This document shows positions 1 through 8,304 of a DNA stretch of 64,000 bases, piece after piece. This DNA is from Solirubrobacter deserti (GTDB lineage Bacteria; Actinomycetota; Thermoleophilia; Solirubrobacterales; Solirubrobacteraceae). How positions within the stretch are numbered: the stretch's first letter is position 1; every line of letters starts with the position of its first letter. The notes beneath the pieces were generated by a model that searched no databases, was not told the DNA's origin, and worked only from the letters and a program-made list of their open reading frames with translations. The stretch covers positions 59,097-123,096 of the forward strand of contig NZ_JAPCID010000019.1 in assembly GCF_027587175.1 (NCBI RefSeq), read 5' to 3'. A program made the position numbers and the translations under genes.

Positions 1-500
1 GACTGCACGTTCGCCATCCGGTCGCTCTGACGCGCCTGCATCTGCGCGGATGACCAGTAGACGGGGAAGATCTCAGGCTTGGAGCCGACGCTGCCGAAGA
101 AGTCGTCGCCCGGGCCGCGGTAGTGCTCGAAGAACCGGTTGCGCTCGACATAGTCGACGATGTCCTGATCCCACCGCAGCGCCTGCTCGCGGGGGAAGTG
201 ACCGCGGACGACGAGGCAGCCGCGCTGCTTGAGGTACGCGAGCTGCTCCGGCGTGACCGTGCCGTTCGCGATGTCGGCGTACTCGATCACCGGCCACACG
301 TTCTCGCCGCGCGCGGTGGCCGCCTCGATCCCCTCGACGGCGACGGTGAGCCGCGCCGTGACCGCGTCCCAGACCGCTTCGACCGTCCTGCCGGACGCCT
401 CGATGCGAGCGCGGATCGCCGCCTTGACCTCGCGCGTGGCCGCCTTCAGGTCGTCGGGCGGGGACTCCCAGTGGGGGGGCGATTGGACGGTCGCGGACAC
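1..500 (-). CDS. DUF1479 family protein (YbiU-like), 3' part beyond window
   Basis: The reading frame starts at a GTG (500-498) preceded at about 6 nt by AAGGAG and runs off the left edge, so about 166 N-terminal residues are visible. Stretches such as KQRGCLVVRGHF, DDFFGSVGSKPEIFPVYWS and QMQARQSDRMA are those of the DUF1479 family (E. coli YbiU), regarded as Fe(II)/2-oxoglutarate-type oxygenases. The metal ligands would lie in the missing part, and no substrate can be named. It is divergent from a ROK regulator 81 bp away, which suggests that the regulator controls it. Family assignment is by remembered motif similarity and is fairly firm; function is inferred. Confidence 0.8.
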   Translation of the reverse strand, partial: MSATVQSPPHWESPPDDLKAATREVKAAIRARIEASGRTVEAVWDAVTARLTVAVEGIEAATARGENVWPVIEYADIANGTVTPEQLAYLKQRGCLVVRGHFPREQALRWDQDIVDYVERNRFFEHYRGPGDDFFGSVGSKPEIFPVYWSSAQMQARQSDRMANVQ

Positions 501-515
501 TTGTCTCTCCTTTGG

Positions 516-582
516 AAAGGACTACTTACTAGAACTGCAAGGTAGCATCGTCGAAGCATTTAGGCAAGAGTCCTTCCTAGAA
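516..582. promoter_or_regulatory. candidate ROK operator region in divergent intergenic
   Basis: This A/T-rich 81-bp spacer holds two near-identical direct repeats, CTTACTAGAA (526-535) and CTTCCTAGAA (573-582), and an inverted pair AAAGGACT (516-523) / AGTCCTT (569-575). Placed between the DUF1479 gene and the ROK regulator, they are reasonable operator half-sites for autoregulation. No clear -10/-35 was assigned. Confidence 0.3.
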
Positions 583-1628
583 TGGGGGTCGTGGAGACGA
601 CGAAACCGTCCCTGGAGCTGCTGCGGTCGCTGTCGGACGAGCACGTCCTGCGCACGCTGATGCGCGAGCGGCGGGCGACGAGGGCGGAGATCGCCGCCGC
701 CACCGGGCTGTCGAAACCGACGATCTCCGAGAGCGTGAAGCGACTGAGCGCGTCCGGCGCGGTGGTCGACACGGGCGAGCGCACGACGGGGCGCGGCCGC
801 GTCGGGACCTACTACGCGCTGCCCGCGTCGGGCCGGGCGCTGGTCGCGAGCCTCGCGTCGACGGGCGTCGTGGCGGAAGCGGTTGACGTGTACGGCGAGA
901 TCGTCGCCCGCGCCACCGCGCCGGGCGCGGACGAGCTGCACGGCGCCGCGCAGGAGGTCGCCGACGGGCCGTTCCGGCTCGCCGTCGTGAGCGCCGCCGA
1001 TCCGGTCGACCGCCACACGGGCCGGCTGGTCGCGCTGCCCGACGCCCCGCTGGAGCTCGGAGCGCTCGACGTGCCGGCCGCACTCGCGCCGCTGGTCGAC
1101 GGGCCGATCACCGTCGACAACGACGTCAATTGGGCGGCCCGGGCCGAGCCGCTGCGCGACTTCGCCTACCTGTTCCTCGGCGAGGGCCTCGGCTGCGCCG
1201 TGGTCAGCGACGGCGAGGTGCGGCGCGGGCACACCGGGGTGGCAGGCGAGATCGCGCACGTGGTCACCGTCGGACCGGACGGCGCCGCGATGCGGTTCAC
1301 CGACGTGTTCGGCGCGCTCGGCCTGCGGCGCGCGCGATCCACCGCCATCGACGTGCCGAAGCTGCTCGCGTCCGACGCACACGAGACGCTGGCCGGTGCC
1401 GTCGCGGGCGTGCTGTCGGCGATCGTCGCGCTCGCCGACCCCGAAGTCGTGGTCGTCGGCGGGCCGTGGGGACGCGCATGGCTCGAGCCGATCGCCCACG
1501 CGTTCGCGCAGGCGCCACGCCACGTGCCGTTGCGCCCCGCCACGGTCGGCGACGAGCTGGTCGCCGCGCGCGCGACCGCGCTCGAGCAGCTCCGGGACGC
1601 GGTGGTCTCAGCTGCGACGCAGCGCTGA
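582..1628 (+). CDS. ROK family transcriptional regulator
   Basis: 348 aa. The N-terminal winged helix-turn-helix (residues about 10-75, with ATGLSKPTISESVKRL as recognition region) is followed by a ROK domain (about 85-345). The nucleotide-binding features are eroded. A GEIAHV motif is present, but the CxCGxxGC zinc motif of true ROK sugar kinases is absent, so this should be a regulator rather than a kinase. It probably binds a sugar or sugar phosphate and represses the divergent DUF1479 gene. ATG 582 is used; GTG 591 is possible. Its last 21 bp overlap the convergent cbiO gene. Confidence 0.85.
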   Translation: MGVVETTKPSLELLRSLSDEHVLRTLMRERRATRAEIAAATGLSKPTISESVKRLSASGAVVDTGERTTGRGRVGTYYALPASGRALVASLASTGVVAEAVDVYGEIVARATAPGADELHGAAQEVADGPFRLAVVSAADPVDRHTGRLVALPDAPLELGALDVPAALAPLVDGPITVDNDVNWAARAEPLRDFAYLFLGEGLGCAVVSDGEVRRGHTGVAGEIAHVVTVGPDGAAMRFTDVFGALGLRRARSTAIDVPKLLASDAHETLAGAVAGVLSAIVALADPEVVVVGGPWGRAWLEPIAHAFAQAPRHVPLRPATVGDELVAARATALEQLRDAVVSAATQR

Positions 1629-2318
1629 GACGTCGAAGCCCTCCGGCAGCTCGAGGTCGTGCGCGGCGAGCAGCTCGACGTCCGCGAGCAGGTCCAGGCA
1701 CGGGCCGTCGGCGACGATCCGGCCGGCGGAGAGGATCACCGCGCGCGGGCACAGGCGGGCGGCGAGCGGAAGGTCGTGGGTGACGATCACCAGCGTTCGG
1801 TCGAGCTCCTGGAGCAGCTCCATCAGCTCGCGACGGGTGCGGGGATCGAGGTTCGCGGAGGGCTCGTCGAGCACGAGCACGCTCGGGTCCATGGCCAGGA
1901 CGGTCGCGATCGCCACCCGGCGCTTCTGACCGAGGCTGAGCTGGTGCGGCGCGCGATCGGCGACGTCGCGCATGCGCACGGCGGCGAGGGCGGCGTCGAC
2001 GCGGTCGTGCACGTCCGGCAGCTTGAGGTTGAGCGGGCCGAAGGCGACGTCCTCACGCACGGTCGGCATGAACAGCTGATCGTCCGGGTCCTGGAAGACG
2101 AGCCCCACGGCGCGGCGCAGCGAGTCCGCGCCGTCCACCGTGACCTCGCCGCCGCCGCCGCGCAGCAGCCCGTTGAGGTGGAGCATCAGCGTCGTCTTGC
2201 CGGCGCCGTTGGGACCGAGCACGGCGAGCCGTTCCCCGGCCGCGACGTCAAGGGTCACGCCGTCGAGCCCGACGACGCCATTCGGGTAGGTGAAGCGCAG
2301 GTCGCGGGCGCGGATCAC
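1608..2318 (-). CDS. cbiO: Energy-coupling-factor ABC transporter ATP-binding protein (Ni/Co)
   Basis: 236 aa from a GTG that overlaps the stop of cbiQ (GTGA, 4 nt), which fixes this start over a longer alternative. Walker A GPNGAGKT is at about residues 35-42, the Q-loop FQDPDDQLF around 75, the ABC signature LSLGQKRR at 127-134 and Walker B VLVLDE at 147-152. The length and the FQDPDDQLF sequence are typical of ECF/CbiO ATPases. It should energise cobalt or nickel import through CbiM-CbiQ, cytosolic at the membrane face. It is the last gene of cbiM-cbiQ-cbiO, all with overlapping stop/start codons. Confidence 0.92.
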   Translation of the reverse strand: MIRARDLRFTYPNGVVGLDGVTLDVAAGERLAVLGPNGAGKTTLMLHLNGLLRGGGGEVTVDGADSLRRAVGLVFQDPDDQLFMPTVREDVAFGPLNLKLPDVHDRVDAALAAVRMRDVADRAPHQLSLGQKRRVAIATVLAMDPSVLVLDEPSANLDPRTRRELMELLQELDRTLVIVTHDLPLAARLCPRAVILSAGRIVADGPCLDLLADVELLAAHDLELPEGFDVSALRRS

Positions 2319-2992
2319 GCCAGCAGCCGGACTGCGAGCAGGGGCACCAGCGCGCACGCGAACAGCGCGTCGGCCCGCGTGAAGGCCAGCGCTCCCAGGC
2401 GGGGCATCCGCTGCTCGAACCCGCGCGCGAGCATCGCCAGGTGCACGCGCTCACCGCGCTCGTAAGAGCGCAGGAACAGCGAGGTGGCGACGCGCCCCAG
2501 CGCCGCCGCCTGAAGCGCGTGGCGCGGCGCGTAGCCGCGGGCGAGCAGCGCGGCGCGCATGCGCCTCACCTCGCCCACGATCACGAACAGGTAGCGGTAC
2601 ATGAACGCGGCGATCAGGATCAGCACGCGCGGCACGCGCAATCGCTCGAGCGCGTGCAGCACGTCCGGGAAGCTCGTGGTGGCGCCGAGCAGCACCGCGG
2701 ACACCGTGCCGAGCACGGCCTTCACGCCCGCGCTGGGCGTGAACAGCGCCACGAGCGCCACCGGCACGACGACGATCAACGCGCGCCGAGCGACCACGCC
2801 CGGCGGGACGCGGGCGACCACGGCGACGAGCAGGAGCGCCACCGCGCAGGCGGCCCACGCCGGCCAGGTCCGCGCCGTCACCGCGACGAGCGTGATCAGC
2901 GCGAAGCCGAGGACCTTCGTGCGCGGGTCCAGGCGGTGGATCGGGCTGCGCGCGTCCCCGGCGACGCTCGCCGCGTCCAGCGGGCGCTTCAC
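2315..2992 (-). CDS. cbiQ: Energy-coupling-factor transmembrane protein CbiQ
   Basis: 225 aa with about five hydrophobic segments, starting after [20 protein letters not shown], the usual N-terminal signature of CbiQ/EcfT. The ARG-containing coupling region ([14 protein letters not shown]) lies near residue 140, and a second one ([12 protein letters not shown]) near 185; both contact the ATPases in this family. It couples ATP hydrolysis by CbiO to the substrate-binding component CbiM. Translational coupling on both sides (4-bp overlaps) supports fixed stoichiometry. Confidence 0.92.
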   Translation of the reverse strand: MKRPLDAASVAGDARSPIHRLDPRTKVLGFALITLVAVTARTWPAWAACAVALLLVAVVARVPPGVVARRALIVVVPVALVALFTPSAGVKAVLGTVSAVLLGATTSFPDVLHALERLRVPRVLILIAAFMYRYLFVIVGEVRRMRAALLARGYAPRHALQAAALGRVATSLFLRSYERGERVHLAMLARGFEQRMPRLGALAFTRADALFACALVPLLAVRLLA

Positions 2993-3936
2993 GCCACCGC
3001 GCGCCGGCGCGCGAGCCGCGCGACCCCGTACCCGGCGCCGAACACGAGCAGCGTGCCGGTGAAGCCGGCCAAGCCGGTCGCGATCCGCTCGTCGGAGACC
3101 TCCGGGAACGCGTAGTCCGGGATCGGCGCGTCCTGTTGGATCGCGGCGAGCCGGCCGTCTTCGATGAACCCCTCATCCTGCGCGACCCGCTCGAGCCCGT
3201 CGGGGTGGCTGGACGCGAACGGGGACGCGGCCGTCGCCAGGCCGACGGCCACGGCGAGGGCGAGGACGGCGAACGCGCGCCGCAGCGCGATCGGGCGCAG
3301 ACCGGGAGCCGCCGCGATCAGGTCCGGGCGCGTGGTCAGCACGGCGCTCACCGCGGCGACGGTCACCACCGCCTCCCCCACGCCGATCAGCGTGTGCACG
3401 CCGAGCATCGCCGGCATGACGGTGCCGAGCGGGACCGTGCCCGAGAGCGCGAGCTGCGCGGCCGTCGCCGCCGCGCCGGCCATCACGGCCAGCCACGCGC
3501 CGGCGCCGCTCACGGCCAGCAGCGTCGTCCGCCCTTCGCCGAACAGCCGGCGGGCGCCGTGCATCAGGCCGCCGACGAGCAGCGCGCCGATCACGCCCAT
3601 GTTGAGCGCGTTCGCGCCGAGCGCGGTGATCCCCCCGTCGGCGAACAGCAGCGCCTGCACGCCCAGGACGACCGCCAGCACGAGGCAGGCGAGCCACGGG
3701 CCGAGCAGGATCGCCGCGAGCGCGGCGCCCATGAAGTGCCCGCTGGTCCCGCCCGCGACCGGGAAGTTGAGCATCTGCGCGGCGAACACGAACGCGGCGG
3801 TGACGCCGAGCAGCGGGACGCGGCGCTCCTCGAGGTCGGCGTCGGCGCGCCTGAGGGCCACGCCGACCGCGGCCGCCCCGGGCAGCGCGCACGCGACGGC
3901 GACCTCCGTGGTGAGAAAGCCGTCAGGGATGTGCAC
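2989..3936 (-). CDS. cbiM: Ni/Co ECF substrate-binding protein, CbiM fused to CbiN/NikN-like domain
   Basis: 315 aa. The chosen GTG gives the N-terminus VHIPDGFL; the free N-terminus and the His at position 2 are part of the metal site in CbiM/NikM, so longer frames upstream are not the protein. Six or more membrane segments follow, with [20 protein letters not shown] around residue 70. After about residue 215 comes a second module with [16 protein letters not shown], the PDGLE-type extracytoplasmic domain that in other bacteria is the separate CbiN/NikN protein, followed by a last TM. It is thus a fused CbiMN. It is first in the operon and faces a Fur-family gene across a palindrome, indicating metal-dependent repression. 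Confidence 0.9.
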   Translation of the reverse strand: MHIPDGFLTTEVAVACALPGAAAVGVALRRADADLEERRVPLLGVTAAFVFAAQMLNFPVAGGTSGHFMGAALAAILLGPWLACLVLAVVLGVQALLFADGGITALGANALNMGVIGALLVGGLMHGARRLFGEGRTTLLAVSGAGAWLAVMAGAAATAAQLALSGTVPLGTVMPAMLGVHTLIGVGEAVVTVAAVSAVLTTRPDLIAAAPGLRPIALRRAFAVLALAVAVGLATAASPFASSHPDGLERVAQDEGFIEDGRLAAIQQDAPIPDYAFPEVSDERIATGLAGFTGTLLVFGAGYGVARLARRRAVA

Positions 3937-3968
3937 GACGCCCCGATCTCCAGCTACTGAGAGTGACT

Positions 3969-3989
3969 TGCAAGAGCGGGATTCTTGCA
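3969..3989. promoter_or_regulatory. 7-7-7 palindrome, probable Fur-family operator
   Basis: TGCAAGA - GCGGGAT - TCTTGCA is a perfect inverted repeat with 7-nt arms and a 7-nt spacer. It lies between cbiM and the Fur-type regulator and just upstream of the regulator's -10 (TACGAT, 3997-4002). The position suits repression of both genes. That it is the operator is inference. Confidence 0.65.
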
Positions 3990-4008
3990 GCACTCGTACG
4001 ATGGGCGC

Positions 4009-4449
4009 GTGACCCTCGCACCGCCCAGCGAGCCACTGCCGTTCCGCGACCTCGAGGACGTCGCCGCCGCGCTCCGGCGCGCGGGCAGCCGCCTCACCAC
4101 GCCGCGCCGGATGGTGCTCGAGGCGCTGTTCGCCGCCGACGAGCTGCTCACCGCCGAGCAGATCGCCGACGGCAAGCTCGACCTCACCTCGGTCTACCGC
4201 AACCTCGAGAAGCTCGAGGAGCTCGGCGTCGTCCGCCACGTGCACATCGGGCACGGCCCGAGCGTGTACGGCCTGCTCGGCGACGGCGAGCGCGAGTTCC
4301 TCGTCTGCGAGCGCTGCGGCAAGGTGGTGGTGGCCGGCACGGACCAGCTGGACCGCGTCCGCGCCGTGATCCGGGAGCAGTTCGGCTACGAGGCGCGCTT
4401 CACGCACTTCCCCCTACACGGCCGCTGCCCCGACTGCATCAGGCGTTGA
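4009..4449 (+). CDS. Fur family metalloregulator (Zur/Nur-like)
   Basis: 146 aa from GTG 4009. TACGAT at 3997-4002 ends 6 nt before this codon, so the message is probably leaderless; an in-frame TTG at 3985 lies inside the operator and is unlikely. Winged helix around residues 25-75 ([17 protein letters not shown]), then a dimerisation domain with two structural CxxC pairs (C100/C103, C140/C143) and His residues 77, 79, 82, 133 and 137 as sensing ligands. Family members repress metal uptake when loaded. Divergence from a Ni/Co transporter suggests a nickel- or cobalt-sensing (Nur-like) role, but Zur or Fur specificity cannot be excluded. Confidence 0.85.
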   Translation: MTLAPPSEPLPFRDLEDVAAALRRAGSRLTTPRRMVLEALFAADELLTAEQIADGKLDLTSVYRNLEKLEELGVVRHVHIGHGPSVYGLLGDGEREFLVCERCGKVVVAGTDQLDRVRAVIREQFGYEARFTHFPLHGRCPDCIRR

Positions 4450-4816
4450 GCAGCTTGCGGGCCGCCTCGGCGTCGTCGACGAGCGGCAGGAATTCGCTCG
4501 CTCCCGCGAGCTCGAAGGCACGGCACACGCCCTTCTTGGACGGGCGCAGCATGATCAATCGGGTCTGCGCCACGCGCGCCTCCTGAGCGACGCCCGCGAG
4601 GGCGCGCAGGCCGGTGGAATCGCAGAACTGCAGCGGGGCGAGGTCGACGACGACCCCCTGATTGCACGCCTCGAGGCACTCCTCGATGCGGGAACAAAGC
4701 TCTGGGGCCGTCCACAGATCCAGCTCACCACCGACCTCGAGCACGGGGACCTCCCCGAGCTGGTGACGGGTGATCGCCACGCGGGTGGCGACCAGATGGT
4801 TCGACGTTGCGGACAT
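4439..4816 (-). CDS. STAS-domain anti-sigma factor antagonist
   Basis: 125 aa, almost entirely one STAS domain. The region VVVDLAPLQFCDSTGLRALA contains the DSTGL motif with Ser67, the residue phosphorylated by the partner kinase/anti-sigma factor in SpoIIAA/RsbV proteins. Unphosphorylated protein would bind the anti-sigma factor and free an SigB/SigF-type sigma. No partner kinase is adjacent, so the partner is encoded elsewhere. The gene's 3' end overlaps the convergent Fur gene by 11 bp. Confidence 0.85.
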   Translation of the reverse strand: MSATSNHLVATRVAITRHQLGEVPVLEVGGELDLWTAPELCSRIEECLEACNQGVVVDLAPLQFCDSTGLRALAGVAQEARVAQTRLIMLRPSKKGVCRAFELAGASEFLPLVDDAEAARKLLNA

Positions 4817-4993
4817 GGGGTTCGCGTACCCGACCCACCGCCCGCGGATTGCGGCGCGTCAGCGCTCATACGAACCGTCGACCCAAGGTGACACCCCGCG
4901 GTCGCTTCCGGGGGTTCCCCCATGGTTGGCGGGCGCTCGCTCCAGGACCGTGCGCGGTGAGACCTCTCTCCCCCATCACACCGGAGGTGTGGC

Positions 4994-5491
4994 ATGCAGC
5001 ATCGCATCGTTCTCGCGGCCCTCGTGACGTCACTGTCGCTGGCCGTCGCCGTGCCCGCACAGGCCCAGGCCCAGGAGTTGCCCGAGTGGCCGCCGTGTGG
5101 CCCCGTCCAGGTCGTGATCAACGGCGACGGCCTGCCCAACAGCATCCCCGGCTTCGGGTCCAACGACCTGATCAACGGCTGGGACAACGACGACGAGCTG
5201 TGGGGCGCCGGCGGCAACGACATCCTCAACGGCGGGCGCGGCGACGACCTCCTCCACGGCAACGCCGACAACGACTGCCTCAACGGCGAGGAGGGCCACG
5301 ACAAGCTCGAGGGCGGCGAGGGCCACGACCGGCTCAACGGCGGCGTCGGCAGCGACTCGCTGTCCGGCGGCAACGGCAACGACCGGCTCGCGGGCGGGCC
5401 GGGCGCCGACTTCATCGACGGCGGCCCGGGCTTCGACGTCTGCGACGTGGACGCCGCCGACGTCTGGGTCAACTGCGAAGTGCTGATCTAG
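4994..5491 (+). CDS. Secreted RTX-type calcium-binding repeat protein
   Basis: 165 aa with a good ribosome site (GGAGGT) before ATG 4994. Residues 1-26 are a Sec signal peptide ending around PAQAQA. Residues about 55-150 are some nine glycine/aspartate nonapeptides of the GGxGxDxLx type ([30 protein letters not shown]), which form a calcium-filled beta-roll. The four Cys residues flank the roll (C33, C91, C149, C157), suggesting disulphides. There is no type I secretion signal or transporter nearby; export is probably Sec-dependent. No catalytic domain: likely a small cell-surface calcium-binding protein. Confidence 0.8.
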   Translation: MQHRIVLAALVTSLSLAVAVPAQAQAQELPEWPPCGPVQVVINGDGLPNSIPGFGSNDLINGWDNDDELWGAGGNDILNGGRGDDLLHGNADNDCLNGEEGHDKLEGGEGHDRLNGGVGSDSLSGGNGNDRLAGGPGADFIDGGPGFDVCDVDAADVWVNCEVLI

Positions 5492-6320
5492 CCGTACGCC
5501 GGCGCCGCGCGCGCTCGGGCGGTCGTGCTCCCGCGAGCCGCCCGAGCCGCGCGGCGCTCTGCGAGCCCGGCTCGGGGTGGAAGACCACGAGCGTCAGGCC
5601 GTCGGCGCCGTCGATCTCCAGCTTGGAGACGCCGAGGGTGAGCTCGCCGACCCGCGGATGGTCGATGCGGACGGGCTCGCTGCGCGGCGGGCGCACGTCG
5701 TGACGCGCCCACGCCGCGCGGAAGGCCTCGCTGGCACTCGAGAGCTCATCGACGAGCTCGGCGGCACGGGGATCGTCGACGAACCGGTCACGCAGCGCGG
5801 CGACGCAGTCATCCGTCCAGCGCGTCCAGTCGGGATGCAACGCCTGGTCGGCGGGATCGAGGAAGATCGACCGCAGCCGGTTCTCCCCCACCCGGACGGT
5901 CGGGATCAGCGCGGTCACGAGCGCGTTGACGGCGAGCACGTCGAGGCAGCGACCGGCGACGAACGCGGGCAGCCCGATCGTCTCGAGCAGCTGGAGCGTC
6001 GCGGGGGGGACCGCCTCGGGCGACGGCGGACGCCGGCGTCGCGGCTGCGGCCGGGCCAGCCGGTGCAGGTAGGCCGTGGCCGTGTCGTCGAGCTGTAGCA
6101 CGCGGGCCAGCGAGTCCAGCACCGGCGGCGACGGGTTGCGATCGCGGCCCTGCTCGAGCCGCAGGTAGTAGTTCGCGCTGACTCCGGCGAGCAGCGCCAC
6201 CTCTTCGCGACGCAGCCCAGGCACGCGCCGCCGCCCGCCGGCCGGCAGGCCGACGACCTCGGGTTGCACCACCTGCCGGCGCGCTCGCAGGTACTCGCCG
6301 AGCCGGTTGCCGTCGTCCAT
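5469..6320 (-). CDS. XRE-family regulator with MmyB-like ligand-binding domain
   Basis: 283 aa. The N-terminal helix-turn-helix (about 10-75) contains the family hallmark [27 protein letters not shown]. Residues about 105-265 match the MmyB-type PAS-like domain, including [13 protein letters not shown] and the C-terminal [12 protein letters not shown]. This family often regulates an adjacent dehydrogenase or reductase; here an aldo/keto reductase is divergent 101 bp away. TACGCT (6332-6327) ends 6 nt before the ATG, indicating a leaderless transcript. The 3' end overlaps the RTX gene by 23 bp. Confidence 0.85.
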   Translation of the reverse strand: MDDGNRLGEYLRARRQVVQPEVVGLPAGGRRRVPGLRREEVALLAGVSANYYLRLEQGRDRNPSPPVLDSLARVLQLDDTATAYLHRLARPQPRRRRPPSPEAVPPATLQLLETIGLPAFVAGRCLDVLAVNALVTALIPTVRVGENRLRSIFLDPADQALHPDWTRWTDDCVAALRDRFVDDPRAAELVDELSSASEAFRAAWARHDVRPPRSEPVRIDHPRVGELTLGVSKLEIDGADGLTLVVFHPEPGSQSAARLGRLAGARPPERARRRRTARSALRS

Positions 6321-6421
6321 CCCCCGAGCGTAGAGGGCGCCGGGCCGCCGTCGGTGACCCTGTCACTCCCACCCTGCGCACGGTCCTTGAGGGCCGGCCG
6401 CGGGCGGCCCACGGTGCGGGC

Positions 6422-7291
6422 ATGACGAACCTTGCAGGCGGCACCTGGACCATGGGCGATCTGACGGTCACGCGCTTCGGGTACGGCGCGATGCAGCTGG
6501 CCGGGCCGGGCGTGATGGGCCCGCCGGCCGACCGGGAGGAGGCGATCGCCGTGCTGCGCGAGGCGGTCGCGCTCGGCATCACCCACATCGACACCGCGGA
6601 CGCGTACGGGCCCGAGCTCACCAACCGGCTCATCCGCGAGGCGCTCTCGCCCTACCCCGACGCGCTGCACATCGTGACCAAGGTCGGCGCGCACCGCGAC
6701 GCGCAGGGCGGCTGGCCGCCCGCCCGCGAGCCGGCGCAGCTGCGCGCGGCCGTCGAGGCCAACCTCGCGCACCTCGGCCTCGACGTCCTCGACGTCGTCA
6801 ACCTCCGGCTCGGCGACGCGTCCGGGCCGCAGCCGGGGTCGCTCGCGCGGGCGTTCGAGACGCTGGCGGAGCTCCAGCAGCAGGGCCTGATCCGGCACCT
6901 CGGCGTGAGCAACGCGACGCCCGAGCAGGTCGCCGAGGCGCAGTCGATCGCGCCGATCGTGTGCGTGCAGAACCGCTACAACCTCGCCTACCGTCACGAC
7001 GACGACCTGATCGACGCGCTCGCCGGGCAGGGGCTCGCGTACGTCCCCTTCTTCCCGCTCGGCGGCTTCACCCCGCTGCAGTCCGAGACGCTGGCCGCGG
7101 TCGCCGCCCGCCTGGACGCGACGCCGCGGGCGGTCGCCCTCGCGTGGCTGCTGCGGCGGTCGCCGAACGTCCTGCTGATCCCCGGGACGGCGTCGGTCGC
7201 CCACCTGCGCGAGAACGTCGCCGGCGCCGGGCTCGTCCTCTCTGACGCCGACCTCGCCGAACTCGACTCGATCACCGGTGTCAGTGCCTAA
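6422..7291 (+). CDS. Aldo/keto reductase
   Basis: 289 aa TIM-barrel NADPH-dependent reductase. Recognisable are DTADAYG (catalytic Asp and Tyr), IVTKVG (catalytic Lys) and the C-terminal LLIPGTASVAHLRENV cofactor-binding segment. At the position where classical AKRs have the catalytic His the sequence reads DVVNLRLG, so the fourth tetrad residue looks like Asn, as I recall for some pyridoxal-reductase-like actinobacterial relatives. It is probably controlled by the divergent XRE/MmyB regulator. The substrate is unknown. Its TAA stop forms part of the next gene's -10 box. Confidence 0.85.
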   Translation: MTNLAGGTWTMGDLTVTRFGYGAMQLAGPGVMGPPADREEAIAVLREAVALGITHIDTADAYGPELTNRLIREALSPYPDALHIVTKVGAHRDAQGGWPPAREPAQLRAAVEANLAHLGLDVLDVVNLRLGDASGPQPGSLARAFETLAELQQQGLIRHLGVSNATPEQVAEAQSIAPIVCVQNRYNLAYRHDDDLIDALAGQGLAYVPFFPLGGFTPLQSETLAAVAARLDATPRAVALAWLLRRSPNVLLIPGTASVAHLRENVAGAGLVLSDADLAELDSITGVSA

Positions 7292-7300
7292 GCTGGTGAG

Positions 7301-7819
7301 GTGGCCACTGAAGATCCGCGCCCGCTGACCGGCGAACCGCTTCCGCTCGACCTGCTCAACACGACCTGGATGACCGGCGACGGCCTGCGCGACCTGCTGG
7401 CCGAAGAGGCCGGCACGCGGCTCTGGCTCGACGGCCACGGCTTCACGGACGCGCCGGCCGACGCCGGCCCGCTGCGCGAGACGCGCGAGGCGCTGCGCGC
7501 GCTGCTGCTCGACCGGGGCGCGGTCGCCGGCGTGAACGCGGTGCTCGCGCGCGGTGGCGAGCGGCCGGTGCTGCGCGCGGGCGGCGCGGTCGAGCGCGCC
7601 GTCGACGCCGCGCCGGAGTGGCGCGTGCCGTGGGCGTGCGCGGCGCAGCTGGTCGGGCTGCTCGAGTCGCACGGGAGCCGCGTGCGGCCCTGCGCGAACG
7701 ACGAGTGCGTGCTGTGGTTCCTCGACACCTCGCGCCCGGGCACCCGCCGCTGGTGCTCGATGGCGGCGTGCGGCAACCGGGACAAGGCGATGCGCCACGG
7801 GCGCGTTCGTCACCGTTAA
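7301..7819 (+). CDS. CGNR zinc-finger transcriptional regulator (ABATE domain)
   Basis: 172 aa from GTG 7301. The N-terminal ABATE-type stress-sensing domain has the typical LDLLNTTW opening and LRETREALRALL helix. The C-terminal treble-clef finger shows CANDECVLWFLDTSRPGTRRWCSM followed by ACGNRDKA, that is, the CGNR signature with its four zinc Cys positions. Members are DNA- or RNA-binding regulators. TAAGCT (7289-7294) ends 6 nt before the start and overlaps the upstream stop codon, so a leaderless internal promoter is likely. Confidence 0.88.
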   Translation: MATEDPRPLTGEPLPLDLLNTTWMTGDGLRDLLAEEAGTRLWLDGHGFTDAPADAGPLRETREALRALLLDRGAVAGVNAVLARGGERPVLRAGGAVERAVDAAPEWRVPWACAAQLVGLLESHGSRVRPCANDECVLWFLDTSRPGTRRWCSMAACGNRDKAMRHGRVRHR

Positions 7820-7842
7820 TTCGGGTGATACCGGTTAATTCG
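7815..7842. repeat. direct repeat GTTAATTCG x2 upstream of VOC gene
   Basis: GTTAATTCG occurs at 7815-7823 and again at 7834-7842, 19 bp apart start to start, immediately upstream of the TATGGT -10 box. The first copy overlaps the stop codon of the CGNR gene. The ~two-turn spacing and A/T content suit an activator or repressor site; the CGNR protein is an obvious candidate ligand. Confidence 0.35.
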
Positions 7843-7857
7843 TGTATGGTGGTGAGC

Positions 7858-8301
7858 ATGACCGCTCTCGCCACCACGTTCGCCACCGGCCACGTCGGCC
7901 TCAACGTCACCGACCTCGACCGCAGCGTCGGCTTCTACCGCCGCGTGTTCGGCTGGACCGAACGCGGGCGCGGCGACGGGTACGCCTTCCTCGGCGACGA
8001 CGCGCGGCTGATCGTCACGCTCTGGCAGCAGTCGGCGGGCGAGTTCTCGGCGGCCGCGCCCGGGCTGCACCATCTGTCCTTCCAGGTCGACTCGGTCGAG
8101 GACGTGCAGGCCGTCGAGGCGCGGGTGCGCGAGGCCGGGCTGCACCTCTACCACGACGGGATCGTCCCGCACGCCGAGGGCGCGTCCAGCGGCGGCATCT
8201 TCTTCGAGGACCCCGACGGGATCCGCCTGGAGGTCTTCACCGGCGCCGGCGTGCACGGCGAAGCGCCGGCCGGCGAAGCGCCGACCTGCGGCTTCTTCTA
8301 G
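7858..8301 (+). CDS. VOC family (glyoxalase/bleomycin-resistance fold) protein
   Basis: 147 aa. Two beta-alpha-beta-beta-beta modules are visible: GHVGLNVTDLDRSVGFYRRVFGW at the N-terminus and FFEDPDGIRLEVF at the C-terminus, with LHHLSFQVDSVEDV between. Metal-ligand positions (His early, Glu in RLEVF) are present. ATG 7858 is chosen because TATGGT (7845-7850) ends 7 nt upstream (leaderless); an in-frame ATG at 7846 lies inside that box. It is followed after 3 nt by a PNPOx-like gene, probably one transcript. Confidence 0.82.
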   Translation: MTALATTFATGHVGLNVTDLDRSVGFYRRVFGWTERGRGDGYAFLGDDARLIVTLWQQSAGEFSAAAPGLHHLSFQVDSVEDVQAVEARVREAGLHLYHDGIVPHAEGASSGGIFFEDPDGIRLEVFTGAGVHGEAPAGEAPTCGFF

Positions 8302-8304
8302 GCC

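Noticed and set aside
2989..4407. Extended minus-strand frame adding ~157 residues before CbiM
   Set aside because: The conserved CbiM N-terminus (HIPDGFL) needs to be free at the start, and the extension is antisense to the Fur gene.
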